A stretch of 64,000 nt of DNA from contig OZ316894.1 in NCBI GenBank assembly GCA_973895155.1, positions 17,794,001 through 17,858,000 on the forward strand. Direction: 5' to 3'. Below, piece by piece: positions 1 through 11,300 of the stretch. Within the stretch, counting starts at the first letter, position 1. The number at the start of each line of letters is the position of its first letter. Under the pieces are notes generated by a model. That model made no database searches. It had not been told where the DNA came from and was given only the letters and a program-made list of their open reading frames with translations. A program made the translations under genes and the position numbers. This DNA comes from Marsupella aquatica. Lineage: Eukaryota; Marchantiophyta.

Positions 1-508
1 AAATCTATCTCTCTGACCGCACGGTACGGATCCATCTGGCAGTAGTCGCAGGGGAACTAGGGAAGAAAAAGAACCCTACTAACCTTGCCCTGAGAGATTG
101 AAGCGTTGGAGATCGAGGGAAAAGGAAACCTTGCCCCGATCCGTTGGTCAAATCTCGTGATTCATCTGATTTCCGAGACAGAGAGATCGAGTGAGAGAGA
201 ATCTCGAGACGGGGTAGGAGGAGCATGACTCCCCCCAAGTGGAAAGGATGGGAGGGCGCAGTTCACGGGAATGCAGCTGTCGATTGGGGAGTAGCTACTG
301 CCGACTTTAGGAAGGAGATGCTAGTGAGCTTAAAGACGATCAAATCATCTGATGAAATCATCGAGAATGTACGGTAGTCTGCCTCAGCTTCGCCGTTGCC
401 AGCTGAAAAAAGCATACTGCTGCAAATCATATGCCTGCACCAACGGATTCTTTCCCTCTCCGTTTCCCAATACTGGGCATCTCGTTAGACCACAGCTGCC
501 CCTATGTC
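1..508. other. left-edge region without a recognised gene
   Basis: The first 240 bases are rich in GA/TC tracts and read open on the minus strand for 77 codons, but the translation is low-complexity and matches no family I recognise. The rest is ordinary mixed sequence. A 5' leader of a gene lying to the left of the window is possible but cannot be shown. Confidence 0.4.
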
Positions 509-845
509 GATAATGATTGTCTGGGTGACTACAGTAGCTATAAGTATAGATAATTTGTCTGGGGTGTTACTATAGTAGCTATAAGTATAAGATAATGAGT
601 GTCTGGGGTGTTACTACAATAGCTATAAGTATTTGATAATGAAGGTCTGGGGTGTTACTATAGTAGCTTGTGGGGTGTTACTACAGCAGCTATAAGTATA
701 GGATAATGACTGTCTGGGGTGTCACTACAGTAGCTATAAGTATAGGGTAATGACAATCTGGGGTGTTACTACAGTAGCTAAGGGTGTTCCTACAATAGTT
801 ATAAGTATAGGATAATGACTATTTGGTCTGGGGTGACTATTTGGT
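509..845. repeat. tandem array of a roughly 44-bp unit
   Basis: About seven imperfect copies of a unit that begins GATAATGA, continues GTCTGGGGTGTTACTA and ends AGCTATAAGTATAG. Copies differ by point changes. In two places half a unit is duplicated inside a copy, giving back-to-back GGTGTTACTA blocks. The last copies grade into a related motif built on GGTCTGGGGTGACTATTT. No coding potential is apparent. Confidence 0.75.
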
Positions 846-926
846 CTAAGGTTACTAGCCTGTAACCCTCTCCCATGCGTCTGGGGTGAATTTTTGGTCT
901 AGGGTTACTAGCCTGTAACACTCTAC

Positions 927-1640
927 CAGAAAGTGAGAAAAGCTGGGGAAGCATTTCTAAGGTGTTGGGGAGCTGGGTTCAGGAGCTGGGTTCAGGCTAG
1001 AATCGCTGCCCAGACCTCCGTTATAGTATGTACTGTAGTTAGTGTTTGGGTTACTAGTGGGCAAGAGAATACCAAGTGCCATTGAAAATGGTTTCACATT
1101 AGTAACGGACATTTTGCACAGAAATTACATATAGGATAATGGCACTCCGGTATGGGATTACTACTCTCTGACCAGAAAGTAAGAAAAACTTGGCTGGCAG
1201 TAATGGGAAGATTTTCTGAGCTGTCTTGGAGTAGGGTTCAGGCTAGAACCCTTGCCCAGGCCTCCATTATAGTATGTAATTAGTGGTTGAAAAAGGTTAC
1301 TTTCAGGCTAAAGATTATGGGAATAGCATGCCAAGTACCTTTGAAAATGGTTACACACCAATAACCTGCAGTTCCGCACAGAAATTACATATAGGATAAT
1401 GGCAGTCAAGTATGGGGTTACTAGCATGTGCCCAGAAAGTAAGAAAAACTTGACTGGCGGCAATGGGAGCTTTTCTAAGCTGTCTTGGAGCAGGCTAGAA
1501 CCCTTGCCCCGATCTATGCCGATATAGTAGGTAATAAGTATCCGGAAAAGGATTACTTCGGGGCAAGAGATTATGGGAGTAACAGGTACTTCCAAACATG
1601 ATTACACATTGGTAACCTTCATTCCGTACATAAACTATTA
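927..1640. repeat. three tandem copies of a roughly 250-bp unit
   Basis: Copies begin at 927, 1173 and 1433, each at CAGAAAGTRAGAAAA, giving unit lengths of 246 and 260 bp and a shorter, more diverged third copy. Shared landmarks in order are the AAGCTGT/AAGGTGT block, GGCTAGAA, TTATAGTATGTA, a TTACACAT-like block and ACATATAGGATAATGG. The GATAATGG end resembles the unit of the 44-bp array just upstream, so the two arrays may share an origin. Confidence 0.7.
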
Positions 1641-4140
1641 AAGGGGTTGCTCCTAATAGACCACTTTTCATTTGCCTAAACTCTAGACTTACCCTATAGG
1701 TTCTCCCTAACATAATAATTAGTTAGTCTACATATACTTATGTATGGAGCTAATACATGTTCTCCTTTTTTGCTACTTTGATTTATAATATTAAAACACG
1801 ATAGAGATAACTGTAAAGTTGTACATCTTTCAAACTTGGTTAGCAATTCAAGAAACCATGGTTGAGTTTGAAATATCCATTAAGTCACTCATCTTTCACA
1901 AAATGGTTGAGTTAAGCTAAAACCTTACTAGAGTCAAATTTAAGTGGACAGGTGTCATCATCCTGCAGCTCTAGCCTGGCTAACCTTTGGTTACATTGAT
2001 GGCGGCTATAGTTACAATTTTATGGGGTACAAAAGGAATCCATAAAAGTGCATAGGGCACAGACTGCATAGAAAATCCACCAAAGGAGACATTTGCAATG
2101 CCCAAGATTTTCTATGCAGTCTGTGCCAAAACTAAGCATAAACTTACCCCAATATTCTCTCCCTCTCCTTGCCCACACCCTTGACCTCCTACCCATTTTC
2201 TTTCCTTGTCTCCCAATCCTAACTCACTTATTCTTTTTTATTTCTCTTTCATCTGATTGGTTTGATGAGGATCGTAAAACTTTTCAAACATTCCTTTTCC
2301 TTTAAATTTTTCAAGTAAGTAGGCGCCCCAAGCTAGGCAGAAACCTAACAAAAAATGTCAGCCCAAACGGACTTGAGACAGCAAAATTGTGGTAGGGTAT
2401 TGACTACCATAGGTTATTGACTACCATAGTAGTAGACTTGCAACGTCATTTAAACCCAAGAGAAATAGCTGACTAACTTAAAGTACCCTCATTTTAAAGT
2501 GAACACCATCAGTGCTAATCAATATCAACATTTGACCATGCACAACATGCACCTTTCATTCATTGTGAAATAGTGTCATGTACTGTTATTGTTGTTAGCC
2601 AATGATTGATCAAATGAGTCAACTTGAGTTAGGAATACTTTACAAGACGTGGGTAGTGGGGGCACTTGGGTAGTTTTTTTCACCAAAAGCAAACTACAGT
2701 GCCATTGCACACACTAACAATAGTGTCCAGGGGCTAAAAGCATTTTTTGAATCCTTTTATTGCCCCATAAAGCCAAGTGCACCTAGTGGTGCGAGATTAA
2801 TTTACTAAAAGACAGATTGAGTATCCACTCCACTTGAATGTCAAGTAGTCTTTGGCTAAAGTCTTTGTAGATGTGAGAAGAGAAGATCTTCATGAAGGAC
2901 TTGTGGGTCCCTTTGTATGCAAATGACTTAAAATAGAAATGTACCAAGAGGCCACAAGAAGAGACCTCCAAGAGTGGTGGTGTAACATCTAGGACAAAAT
3001 AGTGCTCCACATAAGCAAAAATTGGGCCCCACTACATTCCATGTAGGATTGGAAACAGGTTGGGATGAAAGTGCCCCCAACTTTTTGTAAAGTGAACAGT
3101 AACAGTTTCTCCCAAATAGATGGTTCTGATCAGATCTTGGAGATCAAACAAATGTGGAAACTTCCCCTAACGTCTTGTAAAGTCACCCATAGTTTTTGTT
3201 TCTTAGAGTAAATACATTCTACAACTATATTAAGGATATCATGTTTTTTTTCCTTTGTCCCAATACCCAAAAAAAAAGCTCTTGGGCTGGAAAGATCCAG
3301 ATCCAGAGCTATTGGATTTGTTTGGCTATTTTCCCTGACCATTGATGGAAGAAATGTGCACTTCTGGCACATATGTGCTTCTCCACTCTACCCCATAAAC
3401 ACCCCAGCCCGACTCCCTATGGACTGGTCCTCCTTGCGCCGTGCAACGCAAAGGCATAGGGCTTGTTGTATATAAATAAACAATTAGTATTGTTACAATC
3501 TGAAAAGGAAATGCAACTGTTATAATATTTTAAGTTTTTGTCCATGCTCTTTGTTATTTGGCATGTTAATTTTTCTTGATTTTTTTTCTGTTCCCCCATC
3601 TACCTGGTGATGTGACATAACAACAGTTCACGAATTTTGGAAAGAATTTGTAATGGGTTGGTAAAAACTCTTTTGGGTAATTTCTTAAAAGAATATAAAG
3701 TATTCCTGTTCATTTCCCATCATAACATCCTCATCAATATACTGTGAAAATTATGTTTTGCTGATTTCCACAAATAAGACAGAGTACTTAAGATGTGGAA
3801 TGTAGACCTTGGTGAGATCCAAAATCATTTGAGTCGTCCATAAAATATTATGGTTAACTAATGAAATTATGTTGATACACAAAATTACAATTTGCTCTTT
3901 TGTCTGTAGGAGGGTACATACTTTTAACTACATTGTCATTAAAAATATGTTCCATTTGACAATCTTGCCACTATTCTTATTGTATTTACATATATGTCAC
4001 AATTTTAGTATATGGTTATCTTGTTGAATTTGTCGTCCACTACAACCTCCTTAGGAGTATTTTCTGTCTAGACTATGTAGGGCACAATTTCAGTCTAGAC
4101 TGCATAGGTTCAAGTTTGTGAATTTCAAGTGATGAACCAT
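1641..4140. other. intergenic region, no gene seen
   Basis: A+T-rich sequence with only short, unconvincing open frames on either strand. It holds one perfect inverted repeat (2056-2127, listed separately). No coding exon, RNA gene or transposon terminus was recognised. Confidence 0.5.
2056..2127. repeat. perfect 22-bp inverted repeat (hairpin), 28-nt loop
   Basis: The arm at 2056-2077 starts GGCACAGACTGCATAG. It is exactly complementary in reverse to 2106-2127, which ends CTATGCAGTCTGTGCC. The loop is 2078-2105. A 22-bp arm with no mismatch is far beyond chance for a window this size. It could be a small foldback element or a young small-RNA hairpin; the sequence alone does not decide. Confidence 0.75.
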
Positions 4141-5470
4141 GGTAGACTACGACGACCCGCATGGTGGATTAGGCATTGTAGACTGCGATGACAAGCGTGG
4201 TGGACTGGGCCTGGGAGCACTGTGCACTACGAGGCAATGAATGTGGTTAACTGTACATAGTAGGTACCATAGTGTGCAAGAACAGGTGTACGGGTCATTA
4301 AAAGGGGTCCTACTTGGTAAGAAAAGTTTCACTGGGGCCCATCTGGTAAACAAGTTTCACGAGGGGACCCATCAAGCATATATCTCTCGCTTGGAGAATT
4401 CAGCAATCATTGCACCTTTGTGCAATGGTCGCTGTTGTGTCACTTTGTTTCTTCTCAAAGAAACTTAGTTCTGGAGTTCTACTGTGGGGATTCCATTTTG
4501 AGTCATCCATTCAAAAATGTTTCCCTGCGCAGGAGACTAAGGGAGGCAACAATGTCATTACCATAGGATTTGACAGGTTAATGCCTGAAGACACAATGGA
4601 TTATGTTTTCCCGTGTTTCAAGGTTTAGGGTTTAAAATGTACCCCAACACCTTTGGGTCTGTCTTCTTTTGGAATTGTTTGTATGCATTGCGCAGGGGAG
4701 TATCACCATTTTTTTAGCATATTGTCAATCATTTGTCAATTTTTGTCGTGGCAGCAGTGAGGGAATTCCAAACATTGAACTTGAATATTCACTCTGGACA
4801 TTTGAAGGTACTCCGCACTGACACTAATAGCTGTGCATGAAAACATCATGAAAAACCCTTGTGCACTGCTTGAAAACCATACCTAACGACTACCCCGCAA
4901 TACGGTAAAAATTTGAACTCAAAGACATAATCCATATTGTATTCAAGTCGCGGTTTGGGCAGCGGCAGCCACTTTTTGCGGTTCTCCCACATCATCTCCG
5001 CGGTTTCACCTGTTTCTCTCACATGTTTCTTCAAGCATGCAGGGGTGGCCTCCTGCACAGTCCAACAGTCACAAAAAAATCCGTACAAGCAAACCTAATG
5101 ACTACCCCACAATCGGTCAAATTTTGAATTTAAAGACATAATGCATATTGTCTTCAAATCACAGTTTTGGCAGCGGCAGCCAATTTTTGCGGTGTCTTCC
5201 AAATAAACTCCGTGGTTTCTTGGTCGACCATGCAGGGTCAACCGTTCAGTCCAACCATGCAGTTTTCCTGGAGTCATGGTTGACCATAGTCTTTCTGAAA
5301 AATGTGGTTGGTCACTCCATGAAGGAAAAACTCGTTACAATGCCTGTGATAAGAACATCTGACAAAAAATACTGACAAGGGGCCTATTAGGTAAGAGAAG
5401 TTACCTAGGGGCCTATCAGGTAAGGTTCACCAGGGGGCCCATCAAGCATATATCTCCTCCAAGCGAACAA
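4141..5470. repeat. cluster of diverged local duplications
   Basis: Three duplications lie in this stretch. A roughly 36-bp unit beginning GTAGACTRCGAYGAC repeats near 4142-4215. A block of about 210 bp starting near 4880 (TACCCCGCAAT) recurs near 5092 (TACCCCACAAT) with the shared core TTTGGCAGCGGCAGCC. A block near 4300-4395 with GGTAAGAAAAGTT and CCCATCAAGCATATATCTC recurs at about 5376-5470. No open frame spans the copies, so this is probably decayed repetitive DNA. Confidence 0.6.
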
Positions 5471-6700
5471 GAAGAAACCAAACCACACTACAGTATGTAC
5501 AATCAAAGTTTGCCCTTGACATTTGCTCAGGAGAAACTTGAGGGCAGTCTGGACCAGAACATTTGACCTTTGACATATGTCTCTGTCATAGACGACAGAA
5601 TATGACCTGTGGTTCACCCTTCTCAGCCTTTGGTTAGTGTAATTTAAAAGCATTATATATTTATAAAAACAAAAAACTAAGTGAACTATTATGAATGGGA
5701 ACATCTTTAGTGATAGAGTGATTAAAAGTTATATAATTGTATTGTATGTGAAATGAATAATTTATACTGAAACTTGTGGTTTTAAATGTATAGGAGTGAC
5801 TGAAAGACTACTCAAATTTGAGCAAGATCAGCTTTTCTCAGGAGGCCTTGTTTGCTTGTGTTTGGCTTCATGGAGTTTGCTATAAGAGGGGCCAAACTTT
5901 TTGAAGTTCTGTAACCCATGTAGGGCAAGTGAGGCTGATCCTAAGGCCAAAGTAGTGACACACTTCATGGTCTTCATTGACAATGTCTGGCCATTTATGA
6001 GGCTGTCACTATGTCTAAGCTGACCTGGTCAACTGTGAGGACGGCCCGGGCCAACTTAAACACCCCTAGTAAGTGCATTGACACCTAACTAAGTGCCACC
6101 TTGATAAGTGGAATACTGCTATACACAATCATTTTTGTTACATAAAAGAGTAATCTAAAGCATTTCAATGATGTAGAACACTCCAGATCTAATAGAAATT
6201 TGTGTCGACACCACTAACATCTGACTCCCTGAACCTACCTTGAACACACATGCAGTCAAGTAGTGGCAACTACACTCTCTCCTCCATGCATCTTCACATA
6301 TGATGATTTAACCCTGGATGTAGTCTCCTAGTGGATGCTCTAAACCCTCTTATAATCTATGTCATCACTGGCCTCTACATGATTTAGGAAACCCTCACAA
6401 CACCATAAGTAGTCACTAATGTACTCAATCAAAGTAAAAAGTCGGAACCAAAAGTGACAATTTTTTCCTCCCACTATTTCTGGGACAGTGAAGGTGTAAG
6501 TATAAGTTTCACTTGAGAAGACTTGTTAGGGTCTGTTTGACCCAATAAAGAATCTCTTGAAAGACTTATTTGAGGGGCAAATTATGGGCCAAATACTCCA
6601 AAATCTTTCAACAAAGTAAACCTTTCTGTAAAGTGGATCCCTCCGTTTTCTTCTCTCTTTGATCAAAAACTAGCATGAAAAGGTAGTACGGCCTCACGGG
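5471..6700. other. intergenic region, no gene seen
   Basis: A+T-rich single-copy-looking sequence without a convincing exon, RNA gene or transposon end. Confidence 0.45.
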
Positions 6701-6703
6701 TAT

Positions 6704-7640
6704 TTTGTGGCACCTTTGGTGTGCTCTCGGCTGACCCTTTGGAACTGTCGTCTGGTGGACTTACTCTTGTACCTTAGTAAGGGAATCTTTCAAGACAAAA
6801 TAAAGGGGGATGAAAGGGTACTTCTCAATCTGTTATCTACACATGGGGTTAGATATTTAACTACTTTTTGCGTATCCCCCTTTTGTGCCAAAAAGCTTGG
6901 TTTTTGGTGGCACGTTTGGTGTGCTCTCTTTTGAGCCTTTGGAACTGCCCCTTGTGTACTTCCTGCTTGTACCTTCAAGGGAATCTTTGAAAACAAGATA
7001 AAGGGAATAGTTTTAGTTAAGAAAGTTGAGGAAACAGGTATGAACACCAAAAAGCGGGATGAAAGGGTACTTCTCAAACTGTGATCTACATTGGGGTTAG
7101 ATTTAATACTTTTTGGGCATCAATTCCAGTGCCAGAAAACCTTGGTTTTGGTGGCACATTTCGTCAGCTCTCGCTAATCCCTTAGAGCTGTCTTCTTGTG
7201 GACTTCCTGCTCCTTTCGTCAGCTCTCGCTAATCCCTTGGAACTGTCTTCTTGTGGACTTCCTGCTTGTACCTCAATAGAGGAATCTTTCAGAGCAAACT
7301 AAAGGGAGTAGTTATAAAGTTTGAGCAAAACAGGTGCGAACAGCAAAAAGCTTTTAGTTCCTCTTTCTTGGTGTTTAGAGGTTCTCTATTGCTCACTTTT
7401 TTTACGTTTGGTTTTGTCCACTTGGATCCTCTTTTGTTTGTTCATTTGTACTCTGTTTGGTCCCTTTCTATAAAAATTGTGTATATTTTCTCCAAAAGAG
7501 TGGGGTGAGAGGGTAATTCTCAAACTGTCGCCTTTCGTTGGGAGGGGGGCGGATGTCGCAAGGGGTTCGATATTAAAATACTTTTAGTGTGCCTCTTTCA
7601 ATGCCAAAAAACTTATGATCCTTCTTTTCTTGCCCATGAT
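6704..7640. repeat. imperfect tandem duplications, 200-243-bp unit
   Basis: Units begin with GTGGCAC at about 6708, 6908 and 7151, and parts of a fourth lie to about 7630. Shared landmarks are TTTGGAACTG, GACTTCCTGCTTGTACCT, GGGAATCTTT, AAAGGGTACTTCTCAA, GGGGTTAGAT and TGCCAAAAA. Inside the third unit a 50-bp segment (TTTCGTCAGCTCTCGCTAAT) is duplicated at 7160 and 7210. Open frames here are short and shift between copies, so I do not read them as genes. Confidence 0.7.
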
Positions 7641-7982
7641 TAAAGGTTGACAGTGCAACTGTTTTTTAAAAATTGTGAGACTGCCTAGTCAGAGAAGCTG
7701 CACATGCCACACGGCACGAAACAATTGGTCCATCCGACATATATTATTGGAGCCTGTGTTTAGTACTAGGATTAATTAGATATTGGGCTTTGCATAGGGT
7801 AGGCATAATTTGAATGCAAAAGTTTGGGGGGAGATATGGGGGGAGATTGAGGTGGTGGTACAAGGGTTTTGGGAGTTATTTCAAGATTGTGTTGGACCAG
7901 GTGTTGGACAAGGCTGGGGGCAGAATATCCTGTACATTCTATAGCTTTTGACCAGCTAGGGATTTGACATGAGGCCACCACG

Positions 7983-7987
7983 CATTG
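7983..7987. repeat. left target-site duplication CATTG of the copia element
   Basis: CATTG immediately precedes the TGTTGAGC end of the left LTR and recurs directly after the right LTR at 19569-19573. A perfect 5-bp duplication is the expected product of LTR-retrotransposon integrase. Confidence 0.9.
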
Positions 7988-8228
7988 TGTTGAGCATAGA
8001 CGACATTCGTAACGGCAAGCCCATGAACCATCCAACGCACAAGAGTCGACCCAGAGAGATACGTGGTTCACCTCCACATGAGGCTACGTCCACGGGAACA
8101 CACAAGAGCTTTACTGCACTCTAGGCCGACCGGCCATACCAAGCATCCACAGCACAAGCTCTCCCTATCTCTCAACTAGCTCCGTAACAATGAGCCTAAG
8201 TTCCTCCAGGGTCTGGCATCAACCCTGG
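7988..8228 (-). repeat. copia 3' LTR, segment 1 of 2 (split by insertion)
   Basis: The first 241 bp of the left LTR, from TGTTGAGCATAGACG to CAACCCTGG. It aligns base for base with 19225-19465 apart from two C/T-type differences. The LTR resumes at 12897. Confidence 0.95.
8224..8228. repeat. left target-site duplication CCTGG of the nested insertion
   Basis: CCTGG at 8224-8228 and again at 12892-12896 flank the insertion exactly. Removing one copy plus the insertion rebuilds a 344-bp LTR with the same length as the intact right LTR, which proves the boundaries. Confidence 0.92.
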
Positions 8229-8318
8229 TGTGATGCCTAGACAGGAATCACTCGGCCAGTTAAGTGGGTAAAGCAGGAAGGCACCCTAGGAACACCTTAG
8301 TATAGGGACAAAACAAGG

Positions 8319-8328
8319 AAAATATAAA
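8319..8328 (+). promoter_or_regulatory. possible TATA-like element upstream of the nested-element ORF
   Basis: AAAATATAAACC lies about 15-25 bp upstream of the ATG at 8344. It is the only TATA-like string in the 115 bp between the element end and the ORF, but its closeness to the ATG would leave almost no 5' leader, so the assignment is weak. Confidence 0.25.
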
Positions 8329-8343
8329 CCATTAGGGGCAACC

Positions 8344-11300
8344 ATGGAACCCGGGCCGAGGCCGGAGGTAAGGACGCTGAGGGTGAAAACTCGATTAGGG
8401 TTAGGGCGCGTTAAGCGTCGGCGGCTAGGAAGGATCAACGGGAAGAAGGACCGGCAGAGGAGAGGGGTAAGGAGCGCTTGCACGAGATGGTGGCTCATTT
8501 GCGAGCACGAACTAGGCAGACGACTACGGGAGGCCAACTACTGTCAGCTGCTTAGGCAAGCACTCGGGGAGAGAGTAGATACCGACGATCGACCTAAGGA
8601 GGGTATGAGCAACATCAATCAAGCGGCACATTTCTGGGGATGCCTGTTCGAACGGGCAACTGAGTACATCAAGACTTACGAGGACGAGGAATCAGAAAGG
8701 GCAGCTCGAGAATGGCAGGAGCTCGCTCGATTGTGGGAGCTGCAGAAGACGGCTTTCTTAGGAGGCGAACTCATCAAGGACGAGTTCCTGTGGACGCCTA
8801 CCTCCAATCAACTCGACGATCTTCTGTTTTGCAAAGACAGCGTCGTCGGCATCCGAGAGGCCATCAAGAACTGCAACAACATACACTGGGAATTAAAGGA
8901 TAGCACGGAAAGGTGGACCCAGGCAACGGTGCTAGGAGAAACCTCCACGGCAGCAGAGATGAAGAGGAAGGGAGCCGTCAACGATGAAGCCACCCCGGCA
9001 AAAAGAACGAGGTCGGCGGCACCAAAGAAGCCAGCCGAGCAGCAGAGCAGGAGGCAGGGAGAAGCCGAAGAGGAGGAGGTCGATCCCATCAAGGCCATTC
9101 CAACCAGGGATGACACCTGGAAAGGCTGGGCGGCAACCCTACCGGTGGAAGTGCAACTACATTTTGCACGGGAGGAGGATGCATGCTTTACGGCAATGCA
9201 GACCAAGAAGTATCAAGGCTTCATGGCCGGATCCAGCTTAGAGGCCTTTGTAAGATTACCATGGCTAAAGCCGGAGGTACCGGAGTCAGACCTATTAGAA
9301 TTCGTGCGGTCATGGGAACCCGAGACCAATTGCACGAGGATATATGGGAAGGATTTCTATCTTACTCCCAAGGTAATTGCCGAAGTGTTTGGCTTGCCGA
9401 TAGGCAATAAGACCAAAGTTGATACCAGGAAGACCTTGCCTGACAAGGAGTTCCGGTCGTTCCCCGGGCCATCAACGAAGAATGGCTTCTTCCGGAACAC
9501 CTGCACCAACCCGCACATAGGAGAGATGATCGACTTCTTGCGGGTGACCATGCATTGTAACTTGCCGAGGGCAGAGATCGGCAAGGCACAGGTCTATCTG
9601 GCAGAAAGGCCAGACCCAAGCCGGGACTACAACGGGTACCTCCTCAACCAATTGAAGAAGATCTTAAAGGAGGAGCAGCAGGTAATCGGCATGGGGAGCG
9701 TGTCGCGGCTTGGCTATCACATGCCGCTGTTGTGCCGGTATGCCAGAGGTCAGACTTTTGCCCCAGTACTTCCCCTGCAGGTAAGGGCACCCGAGGAAGC
9801 TCCAACGCCGAGGCCGTTGGCTGAGAAGCCTCAACCACCTGTTAGCCCTACGATCGAGCAGGTGTCTAGGCCCAGGAAGGAGGACTTGCCGATGCAGCAA
9901 CCAGGCATGCAGAGTCTGCTGAAACTACTGAGGAAAGAAAAGAAATCAGCATCGGCAACAACAACGGCAACGGCAACAATGCAGGACACTACTACAGAGG
10001 TAGGCCTACACCGGCTCACAAGAGAAAACCCCTTTGTTGGAGACAAGGAGAGAATCAGGCCGGAATCCAAGCCAGGTGTTCGAATGTATGTGGGAATCTC
10101 AAGCTCCGAATCTGAGGCAGAATTGCCTGAAGCTCCTACCGACGAAGAGGAGAGGGAGAAGCCGGACGTCCAAGAAGTAGAGGAGGCAGTGGAGGACTGC
10201 AGCCATGATAATTCCGGCTATGGGTCGGACCATCACGTTCCAGGAGTAAGGACCTGTGGCCGGTTTGTCCCCACACTTCCAAGGGTAGTGCAAGGGGACC
10301 CCAACCAGCAGAGTAGCCCTGAGTCTCCCCCACCAGATGTTGCTCCCCCGAGCTTTGACGGCATAAAACAGATGGTGCAAGAATTTCAGGAGCGAATCAG
10401 GCAAGAAGAGGAGGCAGCCATGGCTAGGGAAAAGGATTTACCAGGAGGAGATTGGCCGGAGGACATCAGGCGGCTAGCCAAAAAAGGAAGCAAACCTCTA
10501 GCCACGATTGAAGAGATCCGCAAGACGGCTTGGGAGCAGAGGCCGCGATGGGCGATGCCGATCACTTCTACTTACTCCACCTACGCTAAGAATAGAGCCA
10601 TGGAGTATGGTGAGATGTGTGGGGAACTTGCGCTCGGCATCTTTGGAGAGGAGTTGGAGGTAGGACCCTTTTTCCATAGGGAGCAGTTGGAGAAGCACCA
10701 ATTAGAAGAAGCGGTGGCTTTAGAGAGAAGCAAGAAGGACGAGGTCATTCGGCGGCTTAGGAGGATGGAAGCCGAGATTGAAGATCTAAGGGCGGCCAAG
10801 AAAGCCCAAGATGAACTGCGGATTAAACGGCATGAGCTGAACATCATGCAGGGGCAGTTGGACACCGTGCAGGCTGATAATCAGAATATCAAGGATAAAC
10901 TGACTCAGACGCAGGGAGAGTTGGCCGACACGATCAAAGAGAGGGAGAAGTGGAAGCAAGAGTTGAAGAATACAGAGGAGGCCCACATAACAGCCAACAG
11001 CCGGGCCATGGCGGAGACCCAAAGAAAGGAATGGGCGTTGAAGGGGGAGCTCGAGAAAATCCGCGGAGCCCTTGAGCAGAAGGAGGCCGAGTTAGGGAAA
11101 TCCTATCAAGGGATTATGGCGCTGCAGCAGGAGCTTGCGTCCCTGACGGCCAGCTTCAAGGCCGACCTAAGGGAGAAGGATGAGATGCTCGATCAGACTT
11201 ACGCCAAGATGAACCAGATGGAGTCTGTCATCATTGCAGAGCTCGACAAGGAGCTAAGAGCAACCCGGGAGGAGAGGACTACCTTGAAACAAGAACGGGA

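Noticed and set aside
5-238. 77-codon minus-strand open frame at the left edge
   Set aside because: Low-complexity translation driven by GA/TC tracts; no motif and no supporting splice context.
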